Counted from the stretch's first letter, positions 18,411 through 27,412 are shown. The stretch: 64,000 bases of DNA from Xanthocytophaga agilis (GCF_030068605.1 NZ_JASJOU010000013.1:186001-250000); one strand, 5' to 3'. Translations and numbers: made by a program. The notes: generated by a model from the sequence alone, not told the origin.

Positions 18411-19475
18411 ATGAAAACAAAGAATATACTTACTTATGTGTGCATTATAGTTCTGTTCACCTGTTGCACAGATGCAATTTCTCCAATCAGCAAACCATAT
18501 AATTTCTCGACTGTTGATGAGTTTATTACAAACAATCTATCAGTTTATAAGAATAGCTTGGTGGTTCTGGTATCTCAAAATGGTCAGCTTATCTACAAAA
18601 AAGAAATCAATCTGACTATGAACGATAAGCGAGTAATTGCCTCTGCGTCAAAGTGGCTTTCCGGTGCAGTGATACTGACTTTGGTTGACGAGGGAAAACT
18701 ATCTCTTACTGATACTGTAGGCAAGTTCTTGCCACTATTTACTCAAAACCGTAAGGGTAATATTACCATACGACAATTGTTTTCTCATACATCCGGTTTT
18801 CCAGGTGACTCACCAGAGAAATACGAGTATCGTACCGATCTGACACTGGCACAGGCAGTTGATTCGTTGGCAATACATACAGCTTTGATACATTCTCCTG
18901 GCACAACCTTTAATTACGGAAGTGCCAGTATGCATGTTGCAGGTCGCATAGCTGAAATTGTAACAGGAAAGTCATGGCAAACACTCTTTAACGAAAAAAT
19001 TGCCATACCCTGTTCGATGCAGGCACAATATCTCATAGCAAGCCCCAAGAATCCACTGATAGCAGGAGGCGTACGTACTTCAGCTCGTGACTATCTCAAT
19101 TTTTTGGAGATGATCGTAAATAAAGGTGTATTCAGAAATAAACGTGTCTTGAGTGAAAGCGCCATTACAGAGATGCAAAAGGATCAGACGAATGGTGCTG
19201 CCATCGAAAATACTCCCTATCCGACAAATCCAACGTCTGGTCAACCATCTGCTTCAGTGAGATATGGTATCGGCAACTGGCTGGATATAGTTGACGTATC
19301 AGGCACCATTCAGGAAACGAGTAGTCCGGGATTATTTGGCACACATCCCTGGCAAGACCCCAAACATAAACTGGCAGGTATCATTTTTACCCGAACAGAA
19401 CATAAAATCAGCAATGCAACAAGTATACAGTTACGTACTATGATTCGGGACATAGTAGCTCAGTCAGTTGAATAA
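18411..19475 (+). CDS. Serine hydrolase of the beta-lactamase/class C family, probable lipoprotein
   Basis: A penicillin-binding-protein-like or esterase-like serine hydrolase, 354 residues. The signal peptide ends in FTCC, a plausible lipoprotein cleavage site. The catalytic SxxK motif is ASASKWLSGAV, the second motif is YGS in FNYGSASMHVAGR, and the third (usually KTG or HxG) may be the GTH of LFGTHPWQDP. HTSGFPGD is the usual segment between them. Related proteins include class C beta-lactamases, D-aminopeptidases and esterases; the exact reaction cannot be told. It probably forms an operon with the small exported protein 47 bases upstream. Confidence 0.82.
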   Translation: MKTKNILTYVCIIVLFTCCTDAISPISKPYNFSTVDEFITNNLSVYKNSLVVLVSQNGQLIYKKEINLTMNDKRVIASASKWLSGAVILTLVDEGKLSLTDTVGKFLPLFTQNRKGNITIRQLFSHTSGFPGDSPEKYEYRTDLTLAQAVDSLAIHTALIHSPGTTFNYGSASMHVAGRIAEIVTGKSWQTLFNEKIAIPCSMQAQYLIASPKNPLIAGGVRTSARDYLNFLEMIVNKGVFRNKRVLSESAITEMQKDQTNGAAIENTPYPTNPTSGQPSASVRYGIGNWLDIVDVSGTIQETSSPGLFGTHPWQDPKHKLAGIIFTRTEHKISNATSIQLRTMIRDIVAQSVE

Positions 19476-19505
19476 AACATACCACAAAAGCCGGATTTAG
19501 TACCA

Positions 19506-19534
19506 TTGCTTTGTAATTGTATATACTACCTTTG
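19506..19534 (+). promoter_or_regulatory. Promoter of the DUF983 gene
   Basis: TTG at 19506-19508, 18 bases, then TACCTTTG at 19527-19534. Spacing and boxes equal those before ndh. The leader to the start codon at 19614 is about 70 bases. Confidence 0.6.
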
Positions 19535-19613
19535 TTACATCATCTGACGGGAAAGTTACTTTCTTTTGGATGGTGTAACTTCATAAAGTAGACTATAATT
19601 TATTCTAAATTTT

Positions 19614-20018
19614 ATGTCACACTCACAATTATCTGCCATTCTTCATGAAAAGTGTCCTCGCTGTCGTGAAGGCAATATTTTCGTATATTCACCTAAAGAT
19701 ATATCTCGTTTCTCTGCTACACATGAAAACTGTCCTGTATGTAACTTGCGTTATGAGAAAGAGCCAGGTACATTTTGGGGAGCTATGTTTGTCAGTTATG
19801 GGCTTAGCATTGCACTGATTATCACTTTATTCTGGGCGATATTACTGTTTGTCAGCGAACCTCCATTATGGTTGTTCTTTGCAGTAATTATTCCGGCATT
19901 GATAATGGCTACACCTTTTTCTTTCCGTTTTTCGCGTGTGTTGTGGCTTCACTTCTTTTCAGGATTTCATTATGAGCCTCAAACATCACAACATTCAATG
20001 CCTACCTTATCCAAATAG
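19614..20018 (+). CDS. DUF983 family membrane protein
   Basis: A 134-residue inner-membrane protein. The N-terminus holds a zinc-ribbon-like pair of motifs (CPRCREGN at about 14-21 and CPVCNLRYE at about 41-49). Two hydrophobic helices follow (about 57-85 and 90-115). The sequence PGTFWGAMFVSYG between ribbon and helices is characteristic of DUF983. The function of the family is not established. The gene has its own promoter and a strong terminator shared with cspA downstream. Confidence 0.85.
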   Translation: MSHSQLSAILHEKCPRCREGNIFVYSPKDISRFSATHENCPVCNLRYEKEPGTFWGAMFVSYGLSIALIITLFWAILLFVSEPPLWLFFAVIIPALIMATPFSFRFSRVLWLHFFSGFHYEPQTSQHSMPTLSK

Positions 20019-20043
20019 AATTACAGTTAGTGTATAAATACAA

Positions 20044-20077
20044 AAAAGAAAAGCTCTCAGTTGAGAGCTTTTCTTTT
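20044..20077. terminator. Bidirectional terminator between DUF983 and cspA
   Basis: Inverted repeat of 16 bases (20044-20059 with 20062-20077, GAAAAGCTCTCA core). It is flanked by A-rich and T-rich sequence, so it can end transcription from both converging genes. Confidence 0.85.
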
Positions 20078-20117
20078 GGATAGTATATAATCTAAAAAGA
20101 TATATCTAGTCTAAAAA

Positions 20118-20309
20118 TTACGCTAATTGAACTTTTACCGCATTAAGGCCTTTTCTGCCTTGTTCTACTTCAAAAGTCACCTGATCGTTTTCTTTAATTT
20201 TGTCAATTAAGCCTGAAACGTGGACGAAGATATCTTCATTAGAACTATCTGATTTAATGAAGCCGAATCCTTTCGTTTCATTAAAGAATTTTACTGTACC
20301 TGATTGCAT
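20118..20309 (-). CDS. Cold-shock domain protein (CspA family)
   Basis: A single-stranded nucleic-acid-binding protein of 63 residues that would act as an RNA chaperone. It shows RNP1 (KGFGFIK, residues 13-19) and RNP2 (DIFVHVS, residues 26-32), and the opening MQSGTVKFFNETKGFG typical of the family. It is slightly shorter than the E. coli CspA (70). A -7 box TATCTTTG lies 30 bases upstream of the start, so the leader is short, unlike the long thermosensing leader of E. coli cspA. Confidence 0.95.
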   Translation of the reverse strand: MQSGTVKFFNETKGFGFIKSDSSNEDIFVHVSGLIDKIKENDQVTFEVEQGRKGLNAVKVQLA

Positions 20310-20338
20310 TTACTATGTGTGTTTTTTAAGTTATGCCA

Positions 20339-20346
20339 CAAAGATA
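20339..20346 (-). promoter_or_regulatory. -7 box of cspA
   Basis: TATCTTTG on the minus strand (TAnnTTTG), with the cspA start at 20309. No convincing -33 TTG is seen at the usual distance. The rest of 20347-20661 holds no feature I recognise. Confidence 0.5.
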
Positions 20347-20661
20347 TAAGTAATATGTAAAGAGAAAAATTTTTAATCAATAAATATTTAATAATCAGGC
20401 TACTACATTAAAAAAAATCAATCCAGACAGACATTTTTTTTCTAGAGAACCGTTACACACCATCTTAGTTTTACAAAATTAAATCTGAGTTTCAGCACAT
20501 TTAGAAGACATCCCTCTGCCTTTCATCACACTTTGTATTTAAATGTCGATTTTGTACAGATATAAAAAAAATCAAACTAAGTAAAGCTTTGGATATACTT
20601 CATTTCTGCCACTTTTACCTTTTTTGTAGACTCAGGAACAAAAGTCTAATTTAGTATTCAC

Positions 20662-20958
20662 TTATTGCTTTATTTTTCTATTCAGAGCCTCTGCTATTTG
20701 TTGTGTCAGCTCAGGAGAGAATCCATGCGATTCGAATGCCACTCCTATCTCACCACCACGATCTTCCAGTAATATTTCAAACGAGCCATTTTCTCGGGCA
20801 ATCATAGGATTTAAGGGTGTAGTCACTTCCAGCAATGTATCTTCTGCATGTTTCTTTACCTTGTCTACAATTATTTTTTTAGCATCCAGCACAATCTGTT
20901 TACCAGTTTGTTCACCAGAATAATTCTTTCCGTTATACTTTACATTTATCTTGATCAT
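20662..20958 (-). CDS. Small conserved-looking protein of unknown function
   Basis: A 98-residue soluble protein without signal peptide or membrane segment. It opens MIKINVKYNGKNYSGEQTGK, is lysine-rich in the first half, has a central acidic part (LLEDRGGEIGVAFES), and closes with a short helix (LTQQIAEALNRKIKQ). The pattern suggests a small alpha/beta fold. I do not recognise the family. The frame has a good ATG start and a composition like its neighbours, so it is probably a real gene. It stands alone between cspA and the CHASE3-GAF gene. Confidence 0.65.
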   Translation of the reverse strand: MIKINVKYNGKNYSGEQTGKQIVLDAKKIIVDKVKKHAEDTLLEVTTPLNPMIARENGSFEILLEDRGGEIGVAFESHGFSPELTQQIAEALNRKIKQ

Positions 20959-21129
20959 ACAGCTTTGTTATATGTTTTGTGGTTGCCACTCTACTTGCTG
21001 CAGCTATTGTACTGCATCTTCTACGAATTTCTATGGGTAAGGTTACTTAGGTAGCTAGTTAGTAAATAGATTTTATCCATACAAATACCCGAATCAAGTT
21101 CTATAAAATAAGCAGATTTCTATTACAAA

Positions 21130-21167
21130 AAATGCCAGGTAAGTGAATAGTACACCTACTGGCATTT
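21130..21167 (-). terminator. Terminator of the CHASE3-HAMP-GAF gene
   Basis: Stem 21130-21138 with 21159-21167 (AAATGCCAG), followed on the minus strand by TTTTTTG. It lies 21 bases after the stop at 21188. Confidence 0.7.
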
Positions 21168-21187
21168 CTTTATCGGTATTTTAGTTA

Positions 21188-22876
21188 TTACACTGTCTTC
21201 TCTTCCAATTCACGAATACGATTTAGATATTCTTGCTCTTTACGGAACATTTCTTCCTGTGTAGCGGCTAGTTCTTCCATGTTCTGACGCATTTCTTCTT
21301 CCTGGGCACGCAACTCTTCCGCCTGTTGTTGTGAAGCCAGTAACAATCGGGCAGTTTGCTGATTAATTTGTTCGGCAGATACTACAGAGGCTAACTGTTC
21401 ACACAATTTCTTTACCAGTTCGATCTGATGCTCTCCCAATACAGTAAACGAAGCCAATTCCAGAATACCATATACCTGATCTTTCAACACTAATGGACAA
21501 ATTAGAATACAACGAGGGGGAGCATCACCAAGACCAGAAGTAACCCGAAGATATTCCACAGGTACCTCCTTCAGGAAGATAAATTCTTTTTCCAGATAAG
21601 CTTGTCCCACCAAGCCTTCACCTGGCTGAACAGTCTTAGTAAGGTATTTTCGGCGATTGAATGCATAACAAGCCATCAACTCCAGCTGGTTATTCTGAGT
21701 AACAAACAATCCTCCCTGATTTGCATTCACATATTTGACAATAAAGCTGATGATAGTGGCATAAAAGTCACCAGACATATGTTCTGTTTTACGCAAAATA
21801 TCTCCCAGTTCTGCTAATCCATGTGTGATCCAGTTTCTCTTCTTATCTTCCAGTGTCACCTGTTGTAACTTGTCTCTCATCTGAATCAGTGAATTACCCA
21901 GCACATCATTCTCACCTGATACATGAAAAGTATGGTCAAAGTTTCCTTCTCCAATATTTTTAGCAAACAAACTGGCACTTTTCATGTTGTGTATCACCTT
22001 ATTGCCAGCTGCAATAATCGCATTTAACTCATCTTCGGACGGTTGTACATCATCTGGCAATTCTCCTGCCTGCAATTTAGTAAGCATATCTACAGGCTTC
22101 TGAATAGATTTCTTCAAAGATCTTGAAACCAGATATCCCAATCCTGCCCATACAATAGTAGCAATAATCAAAGCACTAATCATGACACTATTGGTAACCA
22201 TAATTTCAGTATTAATTTGCTCTGTCTCTACATGCAGATCCTTTTCCTGTGTATCTTTGATTGTTTGCAGGATCTTTTGATAGTCCTGGCGAAGCTTACG
22301 TGATTTATTATAAATCAGTTCATGTAATTCGTGATCTAATTTTGCTTTTTGAAGCAGATCTGCCAGAAGCGCATCTTTAGAAGCTGTATCTGAAACCTGT
22401 GCTAGCTGAATACGATTTTGTATAGGAGCAATATTTTCATCATAGAACTGTTCCAGTTCATCTTGGACTACCTTATACTGGTTAAGCTTTACAATTACTA
22501 CATTTACATTTTCCTGATCTGCTGCTGAAAGATCTTTTTGAAATTCCAGCAGACGCTTTACCTGAAACGCTACCTCTTTCTCCCATATTTCAAGACGCTC
22601 TCCTTTATATTTGATGTCACCAGACATAAAATACCCTCTTTGATTGGCAGCGAGCTTACTTGTCCCTATCAATATTTCATTGACGATGGCCCGAACTGGA
22701 ATGCGTACATCTTCTATACGATTCACGACTTCCAGTGATTTCTTATTCTGAATATAGATACCAATTGTATATCCTGTCAGGATAGTTAGAAACAATACGA
22801 TCATTACACCAATCTTGGGAATAATCTTTTTCAACGAAAAATCTCGGATATGCTGGCTTAGCTTAAAAATACTCAT
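21188..22876 (-). CDS. Membrane signalling protein: CHASE3-like sensor, HAMP, GAF, coiled coil
   Basis: A 562-residue sensor without a catalytic output. A transmembrane helix at about 22-42 is followed by a CHASE3-like extracytoplasmic helical domain (about 45-215, containing ANQRGYFMSGD). A second transmembrane helix lies near 228-248, then a HAMP-like linker (about 250-330). A GAF domain (about 350-505) includes GLVGQAYLEKEFIFL and CPLVLKDQVYGILELAS. The C-terminal coiled coil has the repeated EELRAQEEEMRQNMEELAAT pattern common in Bacteroidota sensors. There is no kinase, cyclase or MCP signalling tip. The upstream gene, a DUF2490 protein, ends 37 bases before it and is probably co-transcribed. 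It may signal through partner proteins by its coiled coil. Confidence 0.75.
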   Translation of the reverse strand: MSIFKLSQHIRDFSLKKIIPKIGVMIVLFLTILTGYTIGIYIQNKKSLEVVNRIEDVRIPVRAIVNEILIGTSKLAANQRGYFMSGDIKYKGERLEIWEKEVAFQVKRLLEFQKDLSAADQENVNVVIVKLNQYKVVQDELEQFYDENIAPIQNRIQLAQVSDTASKDALLADLLQKAKLDHELHELIYNKSRKLRQDYQKILQTIKDTQEKDLHVETEQINTEIMVTNSVMISALIIATIVWAGLGYLVSRSLKKSIQKPVDMLTKLQAGELPDDVQPSEDELNAIIAAGNKVIHNMKSASLFAKNIGEGNFDHTFHVSGENDVLGNSLIQMRDKLQQVTLEDKKRNWITHGLAELGDILRKTEHMSGDFYATIISFIVKYVNANQGGLFVTQNNQLELMACYAFNRRKYLTKTVQPGEGLVGQAYLEKEFIFLKEVPVEYLRVTSGLGDAPPRCILICPLVLKDQVYGILELASFTVLGEHQIELVKKLCEQLASVVSAEQINQQTARLLLASQQQAEELRAQEEEMRQNMEELAATQEEMFRKEQEYLNRIRELEEKTV

Positions 22877-22913
22877 ACTATACTTCCATTTATTTCCTAC
22901 AATATACTACTCT

Positions 22914-23648
22914 CTATAACCGAATGCGATGTGATAATGTGATGCGAACAATATGTCTGTCAAGATAGGAACTTTCTTTCCGTTGCCAGTAGTTATGCAT
23001 GTAGCCGGCTTCAAGTCCAAACGTTTTGGATAAGGCATGTTCGTATCCAATATAGAATCGGTTCTGATCATACCATACACCATTGTTTGTATTCACAAAT
23101 AACTCATCACTTACTTTTAAAGATCCTTTGGTACTGATCTGATAGTTTAGCTGGATACGATAGCGCAGACGTAACACAAATGAATCTTCGGCGGTAGCTT
23201 CGCCTGAAACAGTCCTATGTAAAAAGCGTTCATCTACACGAAGCTTATTTTGTAAAGAAGCCTTTTTGGATAGCTTTAGTTTATGTGCTATTTCCTGAAA
23301 CGGACGAACTTCAGCTAATCGGGAAGTTACTCCTGTTGAAGTATTGTAGGATTGCTGACGGGAAAGAGTTACTCCCACAGCAGGTTCCCAGGAACCTGCA
23401 TTATAGTGGAGATGCGAGTGGCCAATCAATTGGTTTTCAGTACCAACATCAAATCTTCTCCGGTTTTCGATTTCATTGTGCCAGATAAACTTTTCACTGA
23501 TAGTAAGTTGATTATAATAACGAAACCAATACATCTTCTGCAAGGAAACCACCTTCTGCCCATAAGATACAGATATACAAGTCAGCCATAACCCGGCAGT
23601 TATCACATACAAAATCAAAGATCTCACAAAGCGCCCTCTACTAAACAT
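22914..23648 (-). CDS. DUF2490-family outer membrane protein
   Basis: Probable outer membrane beta-barrel of about 244 residues. The start is placed at ATG 23648, which puts a signal peptide (LILYVITAGLWLTCISVSYG) at the N-terminus; the open frame extends 32 codons further upstream to 23744, without a signal at that end. The mature part has alternating beta strands with many aromatic and charged residues (WFRYYNQLTISEKFIWHNEI; LRLRYRIQLNYQI; YIGYEHAL) and ends RITLSHRIRL, a typical barrel-closing strand. DUF2490 proteins have no assigned biochemical role. It lies 37 bases before the CHASE3-HAMP-GAF gene, probably in one operon. Confidence 0.75.
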   Translation of the reverse strand: MFSRGRFVRSLILYVITAGLWLTCISVSYGQKVVSLQKMYWFRYYNQLTISEKFIWHNEIENRRRFDVGTENQLIGHSHLHYNAGSWEPAVGVTLSRQQSYNTSTGVTSRLAEVRPFQEIAHKLKLSKKASLQNKLRVDERFLHRTVSGEATAEDSFVLRLRYRIQLNYQISTKGSLKVSDELFVNTNNGVWYDQNRFYIGYEHALSKTFGLEAGYMHNYWQRKESSYLDRHIVRITLSHRIRL

Positions 23649-24273
23649 ATTCTGAAATATGTTAATACTCCTTTGTTTTGCGCTTATACTTGTTGTCGCC
23701 TGCCCTTGTAGGTGACCTGTTATTGCCCTATTCCACGCTCTCATTCTCTGTGCTCCATTTTATTTGGTATACCTGGCTTTATCTATTTATTCCGGATACA
23801 AAGATGCAGAGAGGCATAACGACCTGCAAAAAGTTAAGAATCAATTAAATACCCATGTCATTTTTGCTCTGATTTACTATTGTACCTGTTTGAACTACTT
23901 AGTATACCCCTTACTTTTTATTTTTTTTATTACCATACGTATCTTGTCATAAATCCACTAAAACTTTAAATTATATTCTCTAACAGACTTAAAAACCTCT
24001 AAATAAAGCTTTAGTCTCAATTTATCATGAGAGAGAAACACTGTATTTGCCAATAAACATTTCTTTCTAAGAATAGTCTTAGTATGTAAGGATTCTAACT
24101 ACAACTGATTGTTTCTGCCTATAGTTGCTGTTTTTCAAAATAAATCGGCACACATCTAACTACCTGATAAAGAATGGAAAAGAATTAAAACCCTCAGCCT
24201 ACTTGCCAGAAGATAACTTAACAAGCCTCTACTGAATTATCTTTCAGGATCATAGCATGAAACGACATATGGT

Positions 24274-24281
24274 TACCTTTG
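24274..24281 (+). promoter_or_regulatory. -7 box before the HDAC-fold gene
   Basis: TACCTTTG, 64 bases upstream of the start at 24346. No TTG is present at 18-19 bases. The rest of the 23649-24345 gap is AT-rich and shows no further feature. Confidence 0.4.
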
Positions 24282-24345
24282 AGGAAATGCTATAGTAGGA
24301 TAAAAGAATAAATGACTCTTAATCAGAAAAGACGTAAAACTATTT

Positions 24346-25323
24346 ATGAAGAGCGACAGGATATGTGTGCTATATCATCAGAAAATGTGTCCTGCTAGTT
24401 TAGGAGAAGGTAGCGAGTCTAGCAGTCCTTTGAAACCTCGTCTGCTACTAGAGTATCTGGATCAGATGCAACTGATGGATTATTTTGAGATAGATCACAC
24501 ATTTCCTCCATTTACCAATCAGGATTTTTATGTAGCTCATACACAGGAGTATGTAGATGGATTTTTTCAGGGACGATTGCCACATAGTAATGGCCAGGGC
24601 CTACTTGGCATTGATTGGAGTCCGGCATATGCTGACAGTACACGTTATACCAATGCCAGCATGTATCATGCTATTTTAGGATCAATTAAAAATCCCTCCC
24701 GGATTTATTTAAGTCCCACATCAGGCTTTCATCATGCAGTGCCTGAACATGGAGCGCTGTTCTGTGCCTTTTCAGGACAGGTCATTGCTGCTCTAAAAAT
24801 TTATGAAGAGTTAGGATTAATTGGAGCATTTATTGATCTGGATGGCCATTTTGGAAATAGCATAGAAGACAGTCGTTATTTTGCACCAAATCTGAATAAG
24901 GCTATCCCAGTTGGATGCAACATCAACATCCTGACTGAACATAACGAGTATTTACAGGATCTGCAAATACGAATGCTCCTGCTACAGGAACGATTTCTAA
25001 CTGGACAGCTACACTATCTTGTATTTTGTCATGGAGCCGACAGCCATGAAGAAGATGATATTGGGCATCAACTAAACACAGAAGAGTGGATGGAATGTGC
25101 TCATATATTTGCCAGAACAGTCCAGCAGATTGAATCTTCATTAGGACGTCCAATCCCTGTTTCACTGGCTTTGTTTGGAGGGTATAGAGAAGATGATTAC
25201 AACTCAGTTCTTTCGCTACATACAGGGAGCTTGCTACACATTCTAAAACATCTTTCCAGGATAGATATAGAGTATTGGCCTGCTGTCAGTAAGAATGTGC
25301 GTAAAAGCGCTGATAAGAAATAA
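24346..25323 (+). CDS. Histone deacetylase-fold (acetylpolyamine/acetoin-type) zinc hydrolase
   Basis: A 325-residue member of the arginase/deacetylase superfamily, which removes acetyl groups from amines or proteins by zinc hydrolysis. Visible motifs are YVAHTQEYVDGF near the N-terminus, the His-His pair in SGFHHA, the metal ligands Asp and His in DLDGHFGN, the third ligand Asp in HGADSHEEDDIG, and the Tyr of LFGGYREDDYN. These match the class in order and spacing but differ from the usual PPGHHA and DxDxHHGNGT forms, so the protein is divergent. The substrate is unknown; bacterial homologues act on acetylpolyamines or acetyl-CoA synthetase. It is a single gene converging on the mirrored repeat region. 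Confidence 0.82.
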   Translation: MKSDRICVLYHQKMCPASLGEGSESSSPLKPRLLLEYLDQMQLMDYFEIDHTFPPFTNQDFYVAHTQEYVDGFFQGRLPHSNGQGLLGIDWSPAYADSTRYTNASMYHAILGSIKNPSRIYLSPTSGFHHAVPEHGALFCAFSGQVIAALKIYEELGLIGAFIDLDGHFGNSIEDSRYFAPNLNKAIPVGCNINILTEHNEYLQDLQIRMLLLQERFLTGQLHYLVFCHGADSHEEDDIGHQLNTEEWMECAHIFARTVQQIESSLGRPIPVSLALFGGYREDDYNSVLSLHTGSLLHILKHLSRIDIEYWPAVSKNVRKSADKK

Positions 25324-25331
25324 TGGAAAGT

Positions 25332-25591
25332 GGGTAAGATTGGGTAAGATGTGGGTAGGATTTTGGGTAAGTTTAACCTACTGATACTCAGGGCTGGGTA
25401 AGCTGGGTAAGATTCCCTTATATATGTATATAGAGAATACTATAAAAAATACTATATATAGTATATACTTACCCATCATTCCCACTTATTCCGGAAGAGT
25501 TACCGGCCAAAAATCCTACCCATCTTACCCAGCCTGATTATCAATTCATTACATCCTACCCACATCTTACCCAATTCTACCCAGCTTACCC
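25332..25591. repeat. Mirrored array of GGGTAAG-type heptamers with AT-rich centre
   Basis: Six heptamers GGGTAAG or GGGTAGG lie in the forward direction at 25332, 25342, 25353, 25365, 25396 and 25405. Seven in the reverse direction (CTTACCC, CCTACCC, TCTACCC) lie at 25468, 25515, 25524, 25555, 25566, 25576 and 25585. The outer arms include a perfect 23-bp inverted repeat (25339-25361 with 25553-25575), and inner arms share 12 bp (25402-25413 with 25522-25533). The centre (about 25418-25467) is almost pure A/T. Each arm carries four or more GGG runs on opposite strands. The array fills the gap between two convergent genes. Confidence 0.85.
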
Positions 25592-25703
25592 AAATGCGTA
25601 TATCTGGTAACATTGTTCCTTTACTCCGTACCTATAAGTTTGATTTTATTGGGTCTATAGGCACTTTTCTTTGATAGGTAGTATAACAATATAGTAAAAA
25701 AAT

Positions 25704-25737
25704 AAAGGAGTCAGCACTAGTGGCAACCAACTCCTTT
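25704..25737 (-). terminator. Terminator of the alpha/beta hydrolase gene
   Basis: Stem AAAGGAGT (25704-25711 with 25730-25737), followed on the minus strand by TATTTTTTTA. It lies 43 bases after the stop at 25780. Confidence 0.65.
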
Positions 25738-25779
25738 CATTGTTTGTCTAAAACCTCAGCTCAGCAAGTATAGACTTGC

Positions 25780-26586
25780 TCAGACAACTGCTACCTGTGC
25801 CAGTTGGGTTTCTATCCATTCATAAGCAAATGAGGCCACTTCTTCCCATCCTGGCTCTCCACAAATAAAATGCGAACGATTGGAAAAGATATGACAGGAA
25901 GTCTGGCTATCAGAATCGGTATAGGCCTTGCAGTTTTTCTCTACCAGGTCAGGAGGAATAATATGATCCTCTTTAGCTCCGATAAATAAGAGCGGTACAT
26001 GTGGCATATCCAGATCGACATGACCCGACGACCCCAGACAGCCTCTGAGTACATTCCGGCTATCATGAGTAGCAGTCTGCAGGTAGGCTTGCTGAGCGTC
26101 AGCAGCATTAAGCGTATTACAAAAAGTATGATGGAAGCTTTCCGGAGTTTGTCTGAATATCTGATCTCCCTTAAAGAGATTGGTTATAGAGGCGACATTC
26201 TTAAAGAAAGGCCAGTCAAAGGTCATCATCATGTTGGGAGCTACCGAACAAATCGGAATACCCAAAGAGGCCAGGTTGTTGTTGACAAAGATTTGCGTAA
26301 GCAAACCACCTACTGAGTGTCCAATAAGAATAGGTTTCTCATTGACATCCAGACTGCTTCCTCCAGCGGCCCGTATAGGCCCTTCCAAAGAAGTAATTAC
26401 CTCTTCGAGCATCAGATCTCCAAGGCTGGCAGGCGGATTGTCTCGCAACTGGTAAGGCTCACCCGCATGGTCAGGCCAGGCAGGTGCAATACAATTAAAA
26501 TCGCGTTCGGTGAAGTAGGCTATCCATTTTTCCCAGCTTTTAGGATTCTGGAACATGCCATGCATAAAGATAATAGTCTTTTTCAT
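25780..26586 (-). CDS. Alpha/beta hydrolase
   Basis: A soluble hydrolase of 268 residues with the alpha/beta-hydrolase fold. The oxyanion region is FMHGMFQNP near the N-terminus, the nucleophile Ser is in GHSVGG (about residue 91), the acid is Asp in GAKEDHIIP, and the His is in NRSHFICGEPGWEEVA. It resembles broad-specificity esterases or lipases annotated only as alpha/beta hydrolase. Substrate unknown. It has no signal peptide and no partner gene. Confidence 0.85.
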   Translation of the reverse strand: MKKTIIFMHGMFQNPKSWEKWIAYFTERDFNCIAPAWPDHAGEPYQLRDNPPASLGDLMLEEVITSLEGPIRAAGGSSLDVNEKPILIGHSVGGLLTQIFVNNNLASLGIPICSVAPNMMMTFDWPFFKNVASITNLFKGDQIFRQTPESFHHTFCNTLNAADAQQAYLQTATHDSRNVLRGCLGSSGHVDLDMPHVPLLFIGAKEDHIIPPDLVEKNCKAYTDSDSQTSCHIFSNRSHFICGEPGWEEVASFAYEWIETQLAQVAVV

Positions 26587-26709
26587 ACGAGGAATGTTAG
26601 AGTGAAAGACTAATTGAGATGTATTGGTAGCCCATCTTTATAGAAAAAGTGGGCTAACTAATTGGTAATGAAAAGATACAGGTTACAAATAAGGATTCCA
26701 AGTATATAG

Positions 26710-26973
26710 ATGAGTTTCACAGTTATAGCGCAAAGAAACTATCTCCCCCTATACAATAGCAGAGCAAAGACTTTAAGTTTCAAATGGATTTGTGCCATAT
26801 ATCTCCATCTTGATAATCTCATGCTTCCAGACTATGTATCGATACAAATAAGCTATCAGTCGGTAGAAAATCCCATACAGTCTAAACCAGTAGATTTGCC
26901 AATTATACTGGCACTGGCTTTGCCATATAGTCAGCAAGAAGCTCTAAAAGAGCAGATTAAAAACAAATCATAA
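26710..26973 (+). CDS. Doubtful small ORF upstream of an exported protein gene
   Basis: An 87-codon frame ending 21 bases before the next start. It encodes no signal peptide, domain or motif that I recognise. Position and strand would allow co-transcription with 26995-27390, but nothing else supports it. If it is not a gene, 26587-26994 is a 408-base gap with no visible feature. Confidence 0.25.
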   Translation: MSFTVIAQRNYLPLYNSRAKTLSFKWICAIYLHLDNLMLPDYVSIQISYQSVENPIQSKPVDLPIILALALPYSQQEALKEQIKNKS

Positions 26974-26994
26974 ACCCTTTATTTCATTACAACT

Positions 26995-27390
26995 ATGAAA
27001 AAGTTAGCATTCCTTGCAGCCTTAGGTTTTATTCTGACAAGCAACGTTTTTGCTCAACGTACAGACAGAGACTATAATCGCAATACTGCTTACATGCACG
27101 AGCGAAACTCAAGGCCCTATCGTGCTTCACCAGAAGAGATAGCTCATCGAAAAAGCGAAGAACTGGATCGGAGATTTCGTTTAAGTGGTAGTCAACAAAG
27201 AAAAGTAGAGGCACTGGCACTGCGTACTGAACGTGAGAAACAAGATCTGGAAAGACGGGATCGAATGAGAGGGATACCAGAATATAAGTATAGAAAAGAA
27301 ATGCAGCGCATTCAGAACGACTGGGAAAAAGGTCTGAGAAGTATATTGACCAGAAAACAATATGACTCATATAGAGATCGTTGGAACTAG
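26995..27390 (+). CDS. Small exported Arg/Glu-rich protein
   Basis: A 131-residue secreted protein. The signal peptide (about 1-20) ends NVFAQ, and the mature part is very rich in Arg, Glu and Tyr (RDYNRNTAYMHERNSRPYRA; LDRRFRLSGSQQRKVEALAL). It has the same overall plan as the 17980-18363 product: signal peptide, then two helical segments each with a charged L-x-x-x-Q-x-R/K motif near SGSQQRKVEALA and LTRKQYDSYRDRW. I infer a Spy-like periplasmic helical protein, but the family is not certain. Confidence 0.7.
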   Translation: MKKLAFLAALGFILTSNVFAQRTDRDYNRNTAYMHERNSRPYRASPEEIAHRKSEELDRRFRLSGSQQRKVEALALRTEREKQDLERRDRMRGIPEYKYRKEMQRIQNDWEKGLRSILTRKQYDSYRDRWN

Positions 27391-27412
27391 GTCTGATAAT
27401 CTTTCACAAAAT

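Noticed and set aside
23649-24345. Small gene at 23764-23952 on the plus strand
   Set aside because: Hydrophobic low-complexity frame without start signal that overlaps the promoter region of the minus-strand DUF2490 gene.
25332-25591. CRISPR array in the heptamer region
   Set aside because: Repeats are only 7 bp, switch orientation at the centre and have irregular spacing of 9-41 bases; no cas genes are nearby.
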